A DNA stretch of 64,000 bases from JAGVSR01 sp031413815 (GCA_031413815.1 JANOFU010000037.1:1-64000); one strand, 5' to 3'; numbered from the stretch's first letter, positions 17,414-25,663 are shown. Program-made: numbers and translations. Notes: a model not told the origin generated them from the letters alone.

Positions 17414-19014
17414 TGGCACACATCCTGCGCCTGAACCAAACCCCACCCAAAAATCGGGTCACGGCCGGGTTTGCCGAGATCAGTCGCGGTCCCTTGAAGG
17501 GATTTGATAAGATCTGCGACCGGCTTGCCGGGGTCTTTGGTTTTGGCGGCAGCCAGCGCTGCCGTGATGAATGGAGCGGCAAAAGAGGTCCCGGTAGCGA
17601 ACGTTGTTTCAACCTTTGCCGATACGACTTGAACATCGACGCCTGGTGCCGAGAAATCAATGAAACTACCGCGATTTGCCCCGCGGTAGATCCGCAGGTC
17701 TTCGCCAACAGCCGTTACAGCAACGACGCTCTCGTATCCCGCCGGATACACCACAGGACCGGTTGGGCCGCGGTTGCCCGCAGCAGCGATGAGGATCGCT
17801 CCATCCGCAATCGATTGGCGAACGATTTCGGCCAGCACCTTGTTGTTTGGTCCGGTGAAACTCAGGTTGATCACCGCAATACCGCGCTTCACCAGCACGT
17901 CGACAGCAGAGACAATATCGAACGTGTCAGCAATGTCTTCCCCCGCCTCAGAAGAATGGAACGCTTGAACAACGACTGCTTCGCTTTGAGGGAGCAGTCC
18001 CGGAACGGCCGCATCGGAGCGGCCGACAAGCAGAGCCACAATCGAAGTTCCGTGGTCCTTCGATGCGAACGGCCGGCCGGCCGAAACACCGTCTAGGACG
18101 ACGACGCGTTGCCCCGCTAAGGCCGGATTGGCGCGATCTATTGACGTGTCAATGAGACCGACAGAGGCCTGCACTTTGCACTCATTGGGCGGTTGCGGCC
18201 AGCCGATCGCGCGGCGCTGCCGGCAGACGAGCGTGTCGCAAATGGCTTGGGCCGGCCGGTAAATGTGATTAAAATCGACAATAGCCCCAGGGGCGAGTTC
18301 ACGCGCTAGTGACAAGGCCTCTATGGTCGATAAGTTGCCCGGCACTTCAAAACGGATGAGTTCGCCCGCGCCAAGGGGACCTGGCGAACGCACGAGGGCG
18401 ATGAACCCGCGATTTTCAAGCTGAGTGACCTCAGCAGCGCTGGCTCGCAGTGTAACGACTTCGCGAGGAAGTGCGTTCGCGGGCTCTGCCGTACCAGCAC
18501 GTCCAGCCGGACTAGGCTGACCGCCAACGACACGATCCTGCGGGGCAGCGCGATCAACGGAGGTGCCGCGCGATGATCCTGCTCCGCTGGACGACGGACC
18601 TACTGCCGTGGTGGGCGGGCGCGCCGGGCGGTCGTCACATGGCCGAAGCCACGGCGGGCGCAGGACGGTTTCCTCGAAACAGTTATCGTTGTCGCGTGGC
18701 CCGATGTTGTCGCCGTCATCGATGTTACCCGGCAATTCACCGGCTGCGGCTGGATCGCCACCACCACCACCGCCACCACCGCCACCACCACCTCCGTCAT
18801 CGTCACCATCATCGTCATCATCACCGTCATCTTGCGCGACGGCGGATGCGATGATGGCGGACTGGCCGGACATTGCCGAAAAACTGGCTGGCAGCAGAAC
18901 GGTAAACGCAACCGCAAGCATTGCCACGGCGAAACCGCTCGCGACGCGAGAAGCGCTGGACTTTCTGTCTAGCGAAGATTCAGGTGCCACACGAGTGTCA
19001 GTCATCATCCTCAT
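17410..19014 (-). CDS. Subtilisin-like (S8) serine protease with Asp/Gly-rich linker
   Basis: 534 residues. The N-terminal signal or membrane segment (about 25-60) is followed by a low-complexity stretch of Asp then Gly (about 62-86) and a Pro/Arg/Ser-rich region to about 180. The peptidase S8 domain (about 285-530) has the full catalytic triad: Asp in VGLIDTSID, His in KDHGTSIVALLVG, Ser in GTSFAAPFITA, plus the oxyanion Asn in AAAGNRGP. Exported, probably periplasmic or surface-attached. The Asp/Gly stretch is encoded by simple triplet repeats (18757-18840) and so could change length by slippage. The stop codon overlaps the porin start. The start among three clustered ATGs (19014, 19008, 19005) is uncertain. 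Confidence 0.85.
   Translation of the reverse strand: MRMMTDTRVAPESSLDRKSSASRVASGFAVAMLAVAFTVLLPASFSAMSGQSAIIASAVAQDDGDDDDDGDDDGGGGGGGGGGGGGDPAAAGELPGNIDDGDNIGPRDNDNCFEETVLRPPWLRPCDDRPARPPTTAVGPSSSGAGSSRGTSVDRAAPQDRVVGGQPSPAGRAGTAEPANALPREVVTLRASAAEVTQLENRGFIALVRSPGPLGAGELIRFEVPGNLSTIEALSLARELAPGAIVDFNHIYRPAQAICDTLVCRQRRAIGWPQPPNECKVQASVGLIDTSIDRANPALAGQRVVVLDGVSAGRPFASKDHGTSIVALLVGRSDAAVPGLLPQSEAVVVQAFHSSEAGEDIADTFDIVSAVDVLVKRGIAVINLSFTGPNNKVLAEIVRQSIADGAILIAAAGNRGPTGPVVYPAGYESVVAVTAVGEDLRIYRGANRGSFIDFSAPGVDVQVVSAKVETTFATGTSFAAPFITAALAAAKTKDPGKPVADLIKSLQGTATDLGKPGRDPIFGWGLVQAQDVCQ
18757..18840. repeat. Triplet-repeat tract encoding Asp/Gly run
   Basis: Runs of CCACCG/CCACCA followed by TCATCG/TCATCA-type triplets on the plus strand. 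They encode a long Gly run and a mixed Asp run in the subtilase linker. The imperfect triplet periodicity is visible by eye. Confidence 0.7.
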
Positions 19015-19269
19015 CGCAAATTAATTGTACTACGTCGCCGCAGGTGGCCCCTCAAGTTGAGCGCGATATATCAGTCAACGTGTCTCATGTTTGCCGCGGA
19101 CTCGACTAGCAGCAATTGTCGATAAAGCTTCCGGCGCTTTCGCTTCGGCGGCATGTGTAACCATACTGCAACTTTAGCCATTTTCCAGACGGGAAGAAGT
19201 TCCTGGTTCCGGGTGCGTCCGTCCGTATTCGAATTCCGACTGCAGCCGCCGGCCTGCGCCATGCCGGAC

Positions 19270-20895
19270 CTAGAGCTGCCAGTCCGAGATGTTTTCCTGC
19301 TGTGCTGTCTGCGCCCGAACGAACTCTGGTTGCTGTGTTGTGACAATGATCAATCTGTTGCTTTCTGCATATGGAATGAGCGTGCTCCAGACGTCGTCCG
19401 CGGCCGCGAGATCGGGATCATCGATAATCAAAAGTCTGGGCGCGCGCGCGAGGGCGATCGCCAGCCGTGTGCGTGCATTGATGGCCGCGCTGATAAACCG
19501 GCCATGATTGCCTACTCGCAAGTCTAAGAATGTCTCAAGGTCGTCCGATTGGTCCTTCAGGCCACAGATACGCAGCACGTTGCGAAGGTGGTCAAGAGCG
19601 CTAGGATCCACGCCGGCCTTGCGGAAATTTCCCCCAATCGTTCCCTTGAGCAAACCGAGATCCGGCGCAACCAGCACCACATGCCGGCGATAGGCACCAA
19701 GCGGCATGGCTGACAATTCGGTATCATTGCACCGGATTGCCCCATCACCCGGAACGTCGAGATATGCAAGCTGCCGCGCAAGTTTGGACCGCAGTGCCGC
19801 GTCACCCCCTGTGAGCACCGTGAGTTTTCCCTGCGTGCATGGAAGCTTCGCGCCACCATTGCTGAGTCCGGCCGAGGGTATGGCGAACGTCAGCGTGTCA
19901 CTGGCAAACACCGATGCAGCATCAGCCTCTCCACCTTCGAGACCCCGGCGAGACAAGATTGAATCGACCCTGCGCATGGCCGGCCGGAAGCTGACCCGAT
20001 AGTCAATCGCGCGAGTGGCATCTTGCAGTTGCGCCGCGGCCAATCCCATGACGAACATCCACGCGAGGAGAGACGTTTCGACGCTGCCAGCCCCGCCTTC
20101 CGTGGCGAGCGCACTCAGGACCTCCGCGTCAAGGAGTGCAAGCAGACATATAGCAAGTGGGAGTGCAGCCAGAGGAGCGAAACGCAAGAACCCACTGTAG
20201 AGACCACGAATGACCAGCGCATCCGTAAGCTCCACCGAGAGAGCTTCGATTTGCTTAGATTCTGAACCTGCGCGATTGAGGGCCTGGATCGTGCCTCGCG
20301 ACACAAGTTTCTCGGCGAGCCGATTGGCCAGTTTCCCGCGAGTTCGCCGGCTGCGCTTAACGGTGCTGTCGAGTGGCGCAATGCACAGGCCGGACAATAA
20401 CAGAACAATCACGAACGCACCTGCGCTCACGGCTGCGAGGCGCGGGTCCACGATCGCGAGAAGGGCTATGGACCCAACGATCGTGACCGACGCGACAATC
20501 GATGTGGCGATGCCGTAACTGATCCAGTTCTTCACCGCCAACAAGTCGGTAGTCAGCCGGGTCATCAAGGCACCCAGTGGAGGGTCCCTGCTGCTCCCGG
20601 GAAGTGAGCAGATATGACGGAACACCGCCACACGCAGGTCGCTGACGTAAGTCAGGCCGAAGGCCTCTGCGTCGCGACGCTGCCATGCGCGCAACACGAC
20701 CAACAGTAGGGCCCCTGCGAAAAGGAGCGCAACCATGATCGCTGGTGTGTGTTGCAGCCCATCGCGGCCTGAGGACTGCAAGATTTCGCTCATCAGCACC
20801 GCCAGGCCAATGCCGAGTGAGGCTTGCGCCATCCCGTTGACCACGAGCCAAACGAGCAAGAGCCGCCGTTCAGGAGTTAAAATGAGTGGTTTCAT
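19270..20895 (-). CDS. ABC-exporter-like membrane protein with degenerate nucleotide-binding domain
   Basis: 541 residues. The N-terminal half is a six-span ABC-exporter membrane domain (LVVNGMAQASLGIGLAVL ... GALMTRLTTDLLAVKNW ... IVGSIALLAIVDPRLAAV). The C-terminal half resembles an ABC ATPase but its active site is eroded. The Walker A position reads LTGGDAALRSKLAR without the GK(S/T). The signature position reads NARTRLAIALARA instead of LSGGQ. Walker B is LLIIDDPDLA with Asp in place of the catalytic Glu. ATP hydrolysis is therefore unlikely (inference). It follows the P-loop gene by 15 bp, so they form an operon under the ECF-type promoter at 22021-22045. Possibly a structural partner in a heterodimeric exporter, or a non-exporting regulator. 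Confidence 0.75.
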   Translation of the reverse strand: MKPLILTPERRLLLVWLVVNGMAQASLGIGLAVLMSEILQSSGRDGLQHTPAIMVALLFAGALLLVVLRAWQRRDAEAFGLTYVSDLRVAVFRHICSLPGSSRDPPLGALMTRLTTDLLAVKNWISYGIATSIVASVTIVGSIALLAIVDPRLAAVSAGAFVIVLLLSGLCIAPLDSTVKRSRRTRGKLANRLAEKLVSRGTIQALNRAGSESKQIEALSVELTDALVIRGLYSGFLRFAPLAALPLAICLLALLDAEVLSALATEGGAGSVETSLLAWMFVMGLAAAQLQDATRAIDYRVSFRPAMRRVDSILSRRGLEGGEADAASVFASDTLTFAIPSAGLSNGGAKLPCTQGKLTVLTGGDAALRSKLARQLAYLDVPGDGAIRCNDTELSAMPLGAYRRHVVLVAPDLGLLKGTIGGNFRKAGVDPSALDHLRNVLRICGLKDQSDDLETFLDLRVGNHGRFISAAINARTRLAIALARAPRLLIIDDPDLAAADDVWSTLIPYAESNRLIIVTTQQPEFVRAQTAQQENISDWQL

Positions 20896-20910
20896 GGCTG
20901 GTCGACCGCA

Positions 20911-21960
20911 CTAAGCCGCAACATTGGTCTGGCGCGAATCTGCAAACAAGGACCCGACCACACTCGGATTTTCAAAGTCCCGCAATGGCGTGACCAGAAG
21001 CCCCGTTGCTGCGGCCGCCTCACGCGCTGCCAGCGGCGAGTTGGTCATTACCCCTGCCAGCGTTGCGACGTGATAGCCCAAAGACTTGAGCCAGACAGCG
21101 CCCGACACGGCGCCCATCGAGTCAACCGACGAGAACACGACGGACGTCACCATAGCCTTGAACCGCGGGCGTTCAAGCAGTGCCTTGGTTTCGGCCTGTA
21201 AGAGGCCATCAGCCACTTCGAGAACTGCAATATCGCAACCAGCACGTTCAAGAGAATTCACCAGCCGGAAGGCCCCGTCTTCAATCTCTGACATTCGCTC
21301 CAAGTAAGTGGTTGCGAAGCCGGCATCGTTGAAGTCGAAGACCGCTAGCGCACCGGAATCCCGCATCAGCCATGTGTCTTTGCCCGCGCTGGTGCCTGTG
21401 ACCTTGGCTGCGCCGACCCGCCTGCCAGCTTTGGTGAGCCCGTAGATTAAGCGGGCCGCTGTCGTGGTCTTGCCGGAATTCATTGACGTTCCGACCGAGA
21501 TGATCACCGGGATTTGCGGCGCAACGGCTGGACCTGGGATGCAGAATTGACGGATATTGAGCGGGACCTTTGCTTCATCTGCCACGATGCCCAGTGGGGT
21601 GATCTCTGTTGGCGCGCGTGTTCCGGCATGCCAGCTCAAGGCCTTGCCTGCCAATCCGCCCGCTGCCACCAGATGGCATGGTCCCTGATCCTCTGGGACG
21701 ACCGCCTCAAATTGGTCGGGCGCGTAACGGTTGGCATAGCAGACAAGAATGTGATCGCCCTCGTAGAGAGTCGCGCGGCGGCCGCACAGCAGTTCGAGAC
21801 CGTCGTGATGGCCTGTTTTGGTCACACGGGCCAGGACGAGGTCGCCGGCAGCCGGTGCTATTCCGGTGGACAGAAGTGTACGGGCACGTGAGAGGTCGAT
21901 TCGCCGGGTTGAGGCGGCACGCTTTGCTTTTGCGAGCTGGCGGATATTGATGACTTGCAT
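20911..21960 (-). CDS. P-loop NTPase, unknown role (DUF1611-like C-terminal domain)
   Basis: 349 residues from ATG 21960, with AGGA about 9 nt upstream. The N-terminal about 150 residues form a small beta-rich domain (AAGDLVLARVTKTGHHDGLEL). The C-terminal domain holds a Walker A motif in VGTSMNSGKTTTAARL and then GAAKVTGTSAGKD, resembling P-loop proteins such as DUF1611 or the MobB/dethiobiotin-synthase class. No substrate can be named. It is the first gene of a two-gene operon with the degenerate ABC protein, divergent from the sigma operon, and carries an ECF-type promoter 60 bp upstream. That ties it to the sigma regulon. Confidence 0.6.
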   Translation of the reverse strand: MQVINIRQLAKAKRAASTRRIDLSRARTLLSTGIAPAAGDLVLARVTKTGHHDGLELLCGRRATLYEGDHILVCYANRYAPDQFEAVVPEDQGPCHLVAAGGLAGKALSWHAGTRAPTEITPLGIVADEAKVPLNIRQFCIPGPAVAPQIPVIISVGTSMNSGKTTTAARLIYGLTKAGRRVGAAKVTGTSAGKDTWLMRDSGALAVFDFNDAGFATTYLERMSEIEDGAFRLVNSLERAGCDIAVLEVADGLLQAETKALLERPRFKAMVTSVVFSSVDSMGAVSGAVWLKSLGYHVATLAGVMTNSPLAAREAAAATGLLVTPLRDFENPSVVGSLFADSRQTNVAA

Positions 21961-22020
21961 GGCTGAGATCCTGATGGTTCGCGTTGTCAACGCCCGCCGT
22001 CGAACAGCGAGCGCCAGGGA

Positions 22021-22045
22021 AACGCCGCCGGCTCGGGTTCATTCC
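22021..22045 (-). promoter_or_regulatory. ECF sigma promoter for P-loop/ABC operon
   Basis: Read on the minus strand: GGAAT, 16 nt, CGTT, the same motif and spacing as the sigma gene's own promoter. It lies 60 bp upstream of ATG 21960. Confidence 0.8.
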
Positions 22046-22246
22046 CGTCAATTGTTCTGGCTTAAACTTGCACAATGGTACCGTGGTCAGCATAGTCGGC
22101 ACGTCAGCGAACCAGTACGCTTGGCGCGCATGTCAGGCGTCTGACGAGAACTCCCTGCAAAATGCGCCCTAATCGCAGTCGATTTACCTCGTCGGGCGAT
22201 TGGCTGGTACAGATAGAGTCTTGTTCAAATATTCATGACGGAAAGT

Positions 22247-22271
22247 GGAATAGCCTCCCGGCTTTGTCGTT
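22247..22271 (+). promoter_or_regulatory. ECF sigma promoter upstream of the sigma operon (autoregulation)
   Basis: GGAAT (22247-22251), 16 nt, CGTT (22268-22271). This resembles the ECF -35/-10 pattern known for alphaproteobacterial stress sigmas (GGAAC-N16/17-CGTT). It ends 36 bp before the sigma start. Five further copies with the same spacing lie within 4.5 kb. Confidence 0.85.
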
Positions 22272-22307
22272 TCTCCGGGCAACACGAATAAAGGAATGGT
22301 TCCAGTG

Positions 22308-22847
22308 ATGGGGCAGGATGTACGCAAGGAGCTGGTTGCTCTGCTGCCTCGGCTGAGGCGGTTTGCATACTCCCTTTCCGGATCAATGGACGAAGCGGAA
22401 GATCTTCTTCAATCGGCGTGTGAGAAGGCCTTGTCACGGCTTGATCAGTTTGAACCGGGAACCAGGCTGGATAGTTGGATGTTTCAGATCATTCGCACGG
22501 TTTGGATCGACCGCATTCGCTACCGGAAGCGCCGGCCGGCAGATGGAGACCCGGATGCCGTGGACAACGCGGCGTTCGACGCACGGACACACGAGCAATT
22601 GGAAGCGCGGATGGATCTCGACATCATTCGCGAAGAGATTGCGAAACTTCCTGAGGAGCAACGCGCGGTGCTTGGACTCGTGACAGTTGATGGTCTCAGC
22701 TACCAGGAGGCTGCCAACACACTTGGCGTTCCGATCGGGACGATCATGAGCCGTTTGGCCCGAGCGAGGAGGAAACTGGCAGAGGCAATAGATAAGCCGC
22801 GTGAGCGCGTTAGAGCCAAAGTGACAACAGCGGGACCTGCACCATGA
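22308..22847 (+). CDS. ECF-type RNA polymerase sigma factor
   Basis: 179 residues from ATG 22308. AAGGA at 22291-22295 is placed for this start (or GTG 22305); it abuts ATG 22296, ruling that one out. Region 2 (about 9-75: RRFAYSLSGSMDEAEDLLQSACEKAL ... SWMFQIIRTVWIDRIRYRKRR) and region 4 (about 115-165: LPEEQRAVLGLVTVDGLSYQEAANTLGVPIGTIMSRLARAR) are both complete. It has the short-linker layout of the EcfG-like and RpoE-like groups. It is co-transcribed with two membrane anti-sigma-like proteins, each linked by ATGA overlaps. Its likely targets are the six GGAAT-N16-CGTT promoters around it. Confidence 0.93.
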   Translation: MGQDVRKELVALLPRLRRFAYSLSGSMDEAEDLLQSACEKALSRLDQFEPGTRLDSWMFQIIRTVWIDRIRYRKRRPADGDPDAVDNAAFDARTHEQLEARMDLDIIREEIAKLPEEQRAVLGLVTVDGLSYQEAANTLGVPIGTIMSRLARARRKLAEAIDKPRERVRAKVTTAGPAP

Positions 22848-23602
22848 CGTACATCAGAGATGAAGTACTTGTGGCCTATGCCGACGGGCAACTGCGGTGC
22901 GAGGAACGCCTCGCAGTCGAACGGCTCTTGGCCATCGACGAACAGGCACGCCACTCCGTCGCGCTTTTCAAGCTCACGCGTCACTATGTGCAACAGGTGT
23001 TTGCGGAAATCGACTTCAGCGGAGTACCAACGCGGCTTGGTTCGCTTTTGAGTGTCAAAGCGCCGGGGTTCTCTGTGAGACCACGTTGGCGCGGGTCGAG
23101 ACTCAATTCTATTGCAACGTTTATCCCATTGGCCGCCTGCATATGCTTCGCAGTTGGGTTCGGGGCTGCGCAGTTGCCGGGTGCTGATCAACGGCACCTG
23201 CAGGCCGGTGCAACCGCGCTCGGCCTTGTCGATCCAAACAGTTATCTGGCAGATGCAATTCAACATGCGCGAAACTCTGGGGCCGATTGGGCGGCGCCCA
23301 ATGGCTTGCGGTTTGTTGATATTGCTGACTTCAAAGACAAGTTCGGTCAGGAGTGTCGCGAGTTCGAGGTTTTCAGCGCCGGGTTGGTGCAAATCCCGGC
23401 TGAACTTTTGATTGTCTGCCAGAACCGCGCCGGACGTTGGTCTGTCGTAAGCGCGGTGTCGACTGTTGCGGCGGGAACAGCGGTTCAAGCGCAATACGTG
23501 CCAAGTGAGAGCGAAGCGCGAACCGCGCTCCAAAGCGTCTTTAATATGCTGGGTGCCCAACAACGGACGTCAGCTGCAGAACGAAAGCATTTAACGCCAT
23601 GA
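22844..23602 (+). CDS. Membrane anti-sigma-factor-like protein 1
   Basis: 252 residues; the start overlaps the sigma stop (ATGA). The N-terminal about 50 residues (DEVLVAYADGQLRCEERLAVERLL) look like an anti-sigma domain, but without the Cys/His zinc ligands of the ZAS type. One membrane span (about 88-108: SIATFIPLAACICFAVGFGAA) follows. The periplasmic part (about 110-250) contains ECREFEVFSAGLVQIPAELLIVCQN, a beta domain with two cysteines that recurs in the next protein. By position and topology it probably holds the sigma at the membrane and senses a periplasmic signal (inference). Confidence 0.75.
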   Translation: MTYIRDEVLVAYADGQLRCEERLAVERLLAIDEQARHSVALFKLTRHYVQQVFAEIDFSGVPTRLGSLLSVKAPGFSVRPRWRGSRLNSIATFIPLAACICFAVGFGAAQLPGADQRHLQAGATALGLVDPNSYLADAIQHARNSGADWAAPNGLRFVDIADFKDKFGQECREFEVFSAGLVQIPAELLIVCQNRAGRWSVVSAVSTVAAGTAVQAQYVPSESEARTALQSVFNMLGAQQRTSAAERKHLTP

Positions 23603-24447
23603 AAGAGGGAAGCGACACAAGGTGGCCGGACGACGAGGTTCTCGTGGCTTTTGCGGATGGCCAACTTGACGCGGAGCAGTCCGCGAAGGTTATCGCGTTT
23701 CTGGAAACGGATCGGGACGCCAAGCGTTTTGTCGAAGCGCTCAAGCGTTCGGGTGAGATGGCTCGAGTGGCCTATGATGAGGCTTTGCCGGTTCGGTCGG
23801 ATAAACTTGCGGAAATGATCCTCGGCTCCGAAGGCTCGGCCGGTCCATTGACGCAGGCAACGCCACCGGTTTCATCGAATGTGGTGCCGATCTTTTCAAA
23901 ACGTAAGCCGTCCGGTCCGTTTGGCGGGTATGCGCTGCCCTTGGCGGCTTCGATTGCGCTCATGATCGGTGCATTCACCGGCTATCAGATCGGTAAAGGC
24001 GGCGATCCTGGGTCGACAGCGGCACCGTTTGACATCGCGGTTGGTCCCACCCCAGAGGGTGGTCCCGTGCACCGTATCCTAGAGAGTCAATCGAGCGGCG
24101 ATCCTGTTGCCGTATCACACGGCCCGGCATCGAAGGCTGGAGAACTCATGATTGTCGCAACGTTCCGCGATCAGGCCGGGCGTGTTTGCCGGGAACTTGA
24201 AGTGACACACCCCGGCGAAGAAGGGAGTGCAATCACGGGTGCTGTTGCCTGCCGCAAAGCAGACGGTGGATGGTTTGTTGAGGGTGCCGCACGCCTCGCC
24301 GCAGCCCCACCTGTTCCCGATAAGGACTACAGTCCTGCAGGAGGGAATGAAATCTCTGCCATCGAAGGTGTTCTGAAGTCTATTGGTGCCAAGCCGGCCC
24401 TGACGGCAAGTGATGAAAAGGTGCTTATCAAGCGTGGCTGGAAATAA
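23599..24447 (+). CDS. Membrane anti-sigma-factor-like protein 2 (paralogue of the preceding)
   Basis: 282 residues; the ATG overlaps the previous stop. Same architecture as its neighbour: N-terminal DDEVLVAFADGQLDAEQSAKVIAFLETDRDAKRFVEALKR-type helix bundle without zinc ligands, a membrane span (about 115-135: YALPLAASIALMIGAFTGYQIG), and a periplasmic domain with CRELEVTHPGEEGSAITGAVACR. The shared xxEVLVAxADGQL start and C-REXEV core show a tandem duplication. The shared operon suggests the two act together or respond to different signals on one sigma. Confidence 0.75.
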   Translation: MKEGSDTRWPDDEVLVAFADGQLDAEQSAKVIAFLETDRDAKRFVEALKRSGEMARVAYDEALPVRSDKLAEMILGSEGSAGPLTQATPPVSSNVVPIFSKRKPSGPFGGYALPLAASIALMIGAFTGYQIGKGGDPGSTAAPFDIAVGPTPEGGPVHRILESQSSGDPVAVSHGPASKAGELMIVATFRDQAGRVCRELEVTHPGEEGSAITGAVACRKADGGWFVEGAARLAAAPPVPDKDYSPAGGNEISAIEGVLKSIGAKPALTASDEKVLIKRGWK

Positions 24448-24504
24448 GGCCAAGGGCCGCTCAAACTCATGGCTTGCGTTGATGCAAGGCCGTGGAGGTC
24501 ATGC

Positions 24505-24529
24505 GGAATAGTTTTCCGTCTTGAGCGTT
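24505..24529 (+). promoter_or_regulatory. ECF sigma promoter upstream of exported basic protein
   Basis: GGAAT, 16 nt, CGTT, identical in spacing to the sigma promoter; 61 bp before ATG 24591. Confidence 0.82.
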
Positions 24530-24590
24530 CCCTCCCGCGAAACGATACGTGGAGCCTTTGCTCAATGGGATCGGCGCAGGGAGTGGTCCG

Positions 24591-25052
24591 ATGTTGCAGA
24601 CACTTAAGAGGTCGATGTCCTCGCCCCAAGGTGCACTTTGGGTTGCGAGAGTATTCTTGCTGATTGCCTTGGTTGGACCGGCATACGCATTGTTGCCGCA
24701 GGCGATTGGTTCCCGGCCGGCTGCACCTGCACTGCAACAGCCGGCGCATCAGGCGGCACCTTGGCAAGCAAGTACACCCGGGACCGGTCGGGCCAGCGAG
24801 AGAGCAACATCTTTCGCTGTCTCGGACACATCATCAAGTGTTGCCGGTGATCAGCAGGCACTGACGGCCACCGGGGTTTCCGAGGGTCCGAGACTGCATC
24901 GCACCTTTGCTCATCAAACGTCACAACGGCCCAAGGCCCGGCCCTCGACTGTGCGACGGCATGCCCAACGATCACAGCGGGCAGCAAATCTTCCCGTCAT
25001 CCGGTTCGTGCGAAAAACAGGCCGTGCCATTCGCCGTGTGTTCACCTTCTAG
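24591..25052 (+). CDS. Small exported or membrane-anchored basic protein, unknown
   Basis: 153 residues from ATG 24591, chosen for GGGAG 9 nt upstream; the upstream GTG 24549 lacks a site. An N-terminal hydrophobic segment (about 18-36: ALWVARVFLLIALVGPAYAL) acts as signal or anchor. The rest is Ala/Pro/Gln/Ser-rich and becomes strongly basic toward the C-terminus (RPKARPSTVRRHAQRSQR ... VRKTGRAIRRVFTF). No known domain. It has its own ECF-type promoter, so it belongs to the sigma regulon. A basic disordered tail suggests binding to an acidic surface or polymer, but that is inference. Confidence 0.65.
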   Translation: MLQTLKRSMSSPQGALWVARVFLLIALVGPAYALLPQAIGSRPAAPALQQPAHQAAPWQASTPGTGRASERATSFAVSDTSSSVAGDQQALTATGVSEGPRLHRTFAHQTSQRPKARPSTVRRHAQRSQRAANLPVIRFVRKTGRAIRRVFTF

Positions 25053-25163
25053 AAAACTCACAATACCCACGGGAACGCGCATCTATCGCTCTGGCGCTGT
25101 TCACAATCTCGCCCTGCGGTTCTGCGCGCATTCAAAAAATGGGATGAGTCGCAAAAAATGTGG

Positions 25164-25188
25164 GGAATAGCCCATGAGTGCGAGCGTT
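25164..25188 (+). promoter_or_regulatory. ECF sigma promoter upstream of Ser/Asn-repeat gene
   Basis: GGAAT (25164-25168), 16 nt, CGTT (25185-25188); 55 bp before ATG 25244. Confidence 0.82.
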
Positions 25189-25243
25189 TCCCGTGCGGCT
25201 GGAGCCGATATGGTGCAGCCAAACTCAACCAAGGAGTACATCC

Positions 25244-25528
25244 ATGAAGCGAGTAACAATCACGACACTGGCAACAGTTGCCACCGCTGCACTTGCCGTT
25301 GGCGCAGCTCAGGCTGCCGTTCCTACCGGTGAATTCGCTGACAAACCGGCGATTACCAAGAAGGCGGACGGCGTTCAGGTCGCGCAGTCCAGTAACTCAA
25401 GTTCAAACTCATCGTCGAACTCAAGCTCGAACAGCTCCTCGAACTCGAGCTCCAACAGCTCGTCGAACACGTCCTCGAACAGCTCGTCGAACTCTTCGTC
25501 GAACTCAAGCTCGAACCGCTCGCGCTAA
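25244..25528 (+). CDS. Secreted Ser/Asn tetrapeptide-repeat protein
   Basis: 94 residues from ATG 25244, with AAGGAG 8 nt upstream. The Sec-type signal peptide is about 1-26 (ATAALAVGAAQAA). A linker of about 20 residues ends at VQVAQ. The last 45 or so residues are an almost uninterrupted SSSN repeat with a single Thr substitution, ending NRSR. No family is recognised. The repeat is encoded by 12-bp units with varied synonymous codons, so it is maintained at protein level rather than being simple recent slippage. An ECF promoter sits upstream and a strong terminator immediately downstream: a monocistronic, tightly controlled secreted peptide. Confidence 0.82.
   Translation: MKRVTITTLATVATAALAVGAAQAAVPTGEFADKPAITKKADGVQVAQSSNSSSNSSSNSSSNSSSNSSSNSSSNTSSNSSSNSSSNSSSNRSR
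25394..25524. repeat. 12-bp tandem repeats encoding SSSN units
   Basis: About eleven degenerate 12-bp units of the type TCGAACTCNAGC, in register with the reading frame. Synonymous positions vary between units while the encoded Ser/Asn pattern is kept. Confidence 0.8.
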
Positions 25529-25547
25529 CACGTGATCAGGTGGGAGG

Positions 25548-25577
25548 AAGGGACTGGTGCACCAGTCCCTTTTTCTT
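25548..25577 (+). terminator. Rho-independent terminator after the Ser/Asn-repeat gene
   Basis: A near-perfect stem-loop (AAGGGACTGG ... CCAGTCCCTT around TGCA) followed directly by TTTTCTTT. It ends 50 bp beyond the stop codon. Confidence 0.9.
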
Positions 25578-25663
25578 TGCCGGTCTGTCCTGACGCCCCC
25601 CGACGTACGACAAAAAAACCGGCGGTGGATCCGCCGGTTCTGTCTATGTGCGGGGTTTGTCGT

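Noticed and set aside
18573..19024. Plus-strand frames opposite the subtilase (His/Arg-rich or Pro-rich products)
   Set aside because: Antisense of the Asp/Gly triplet repeats; the subtilase triad proves the minus-strand frame.
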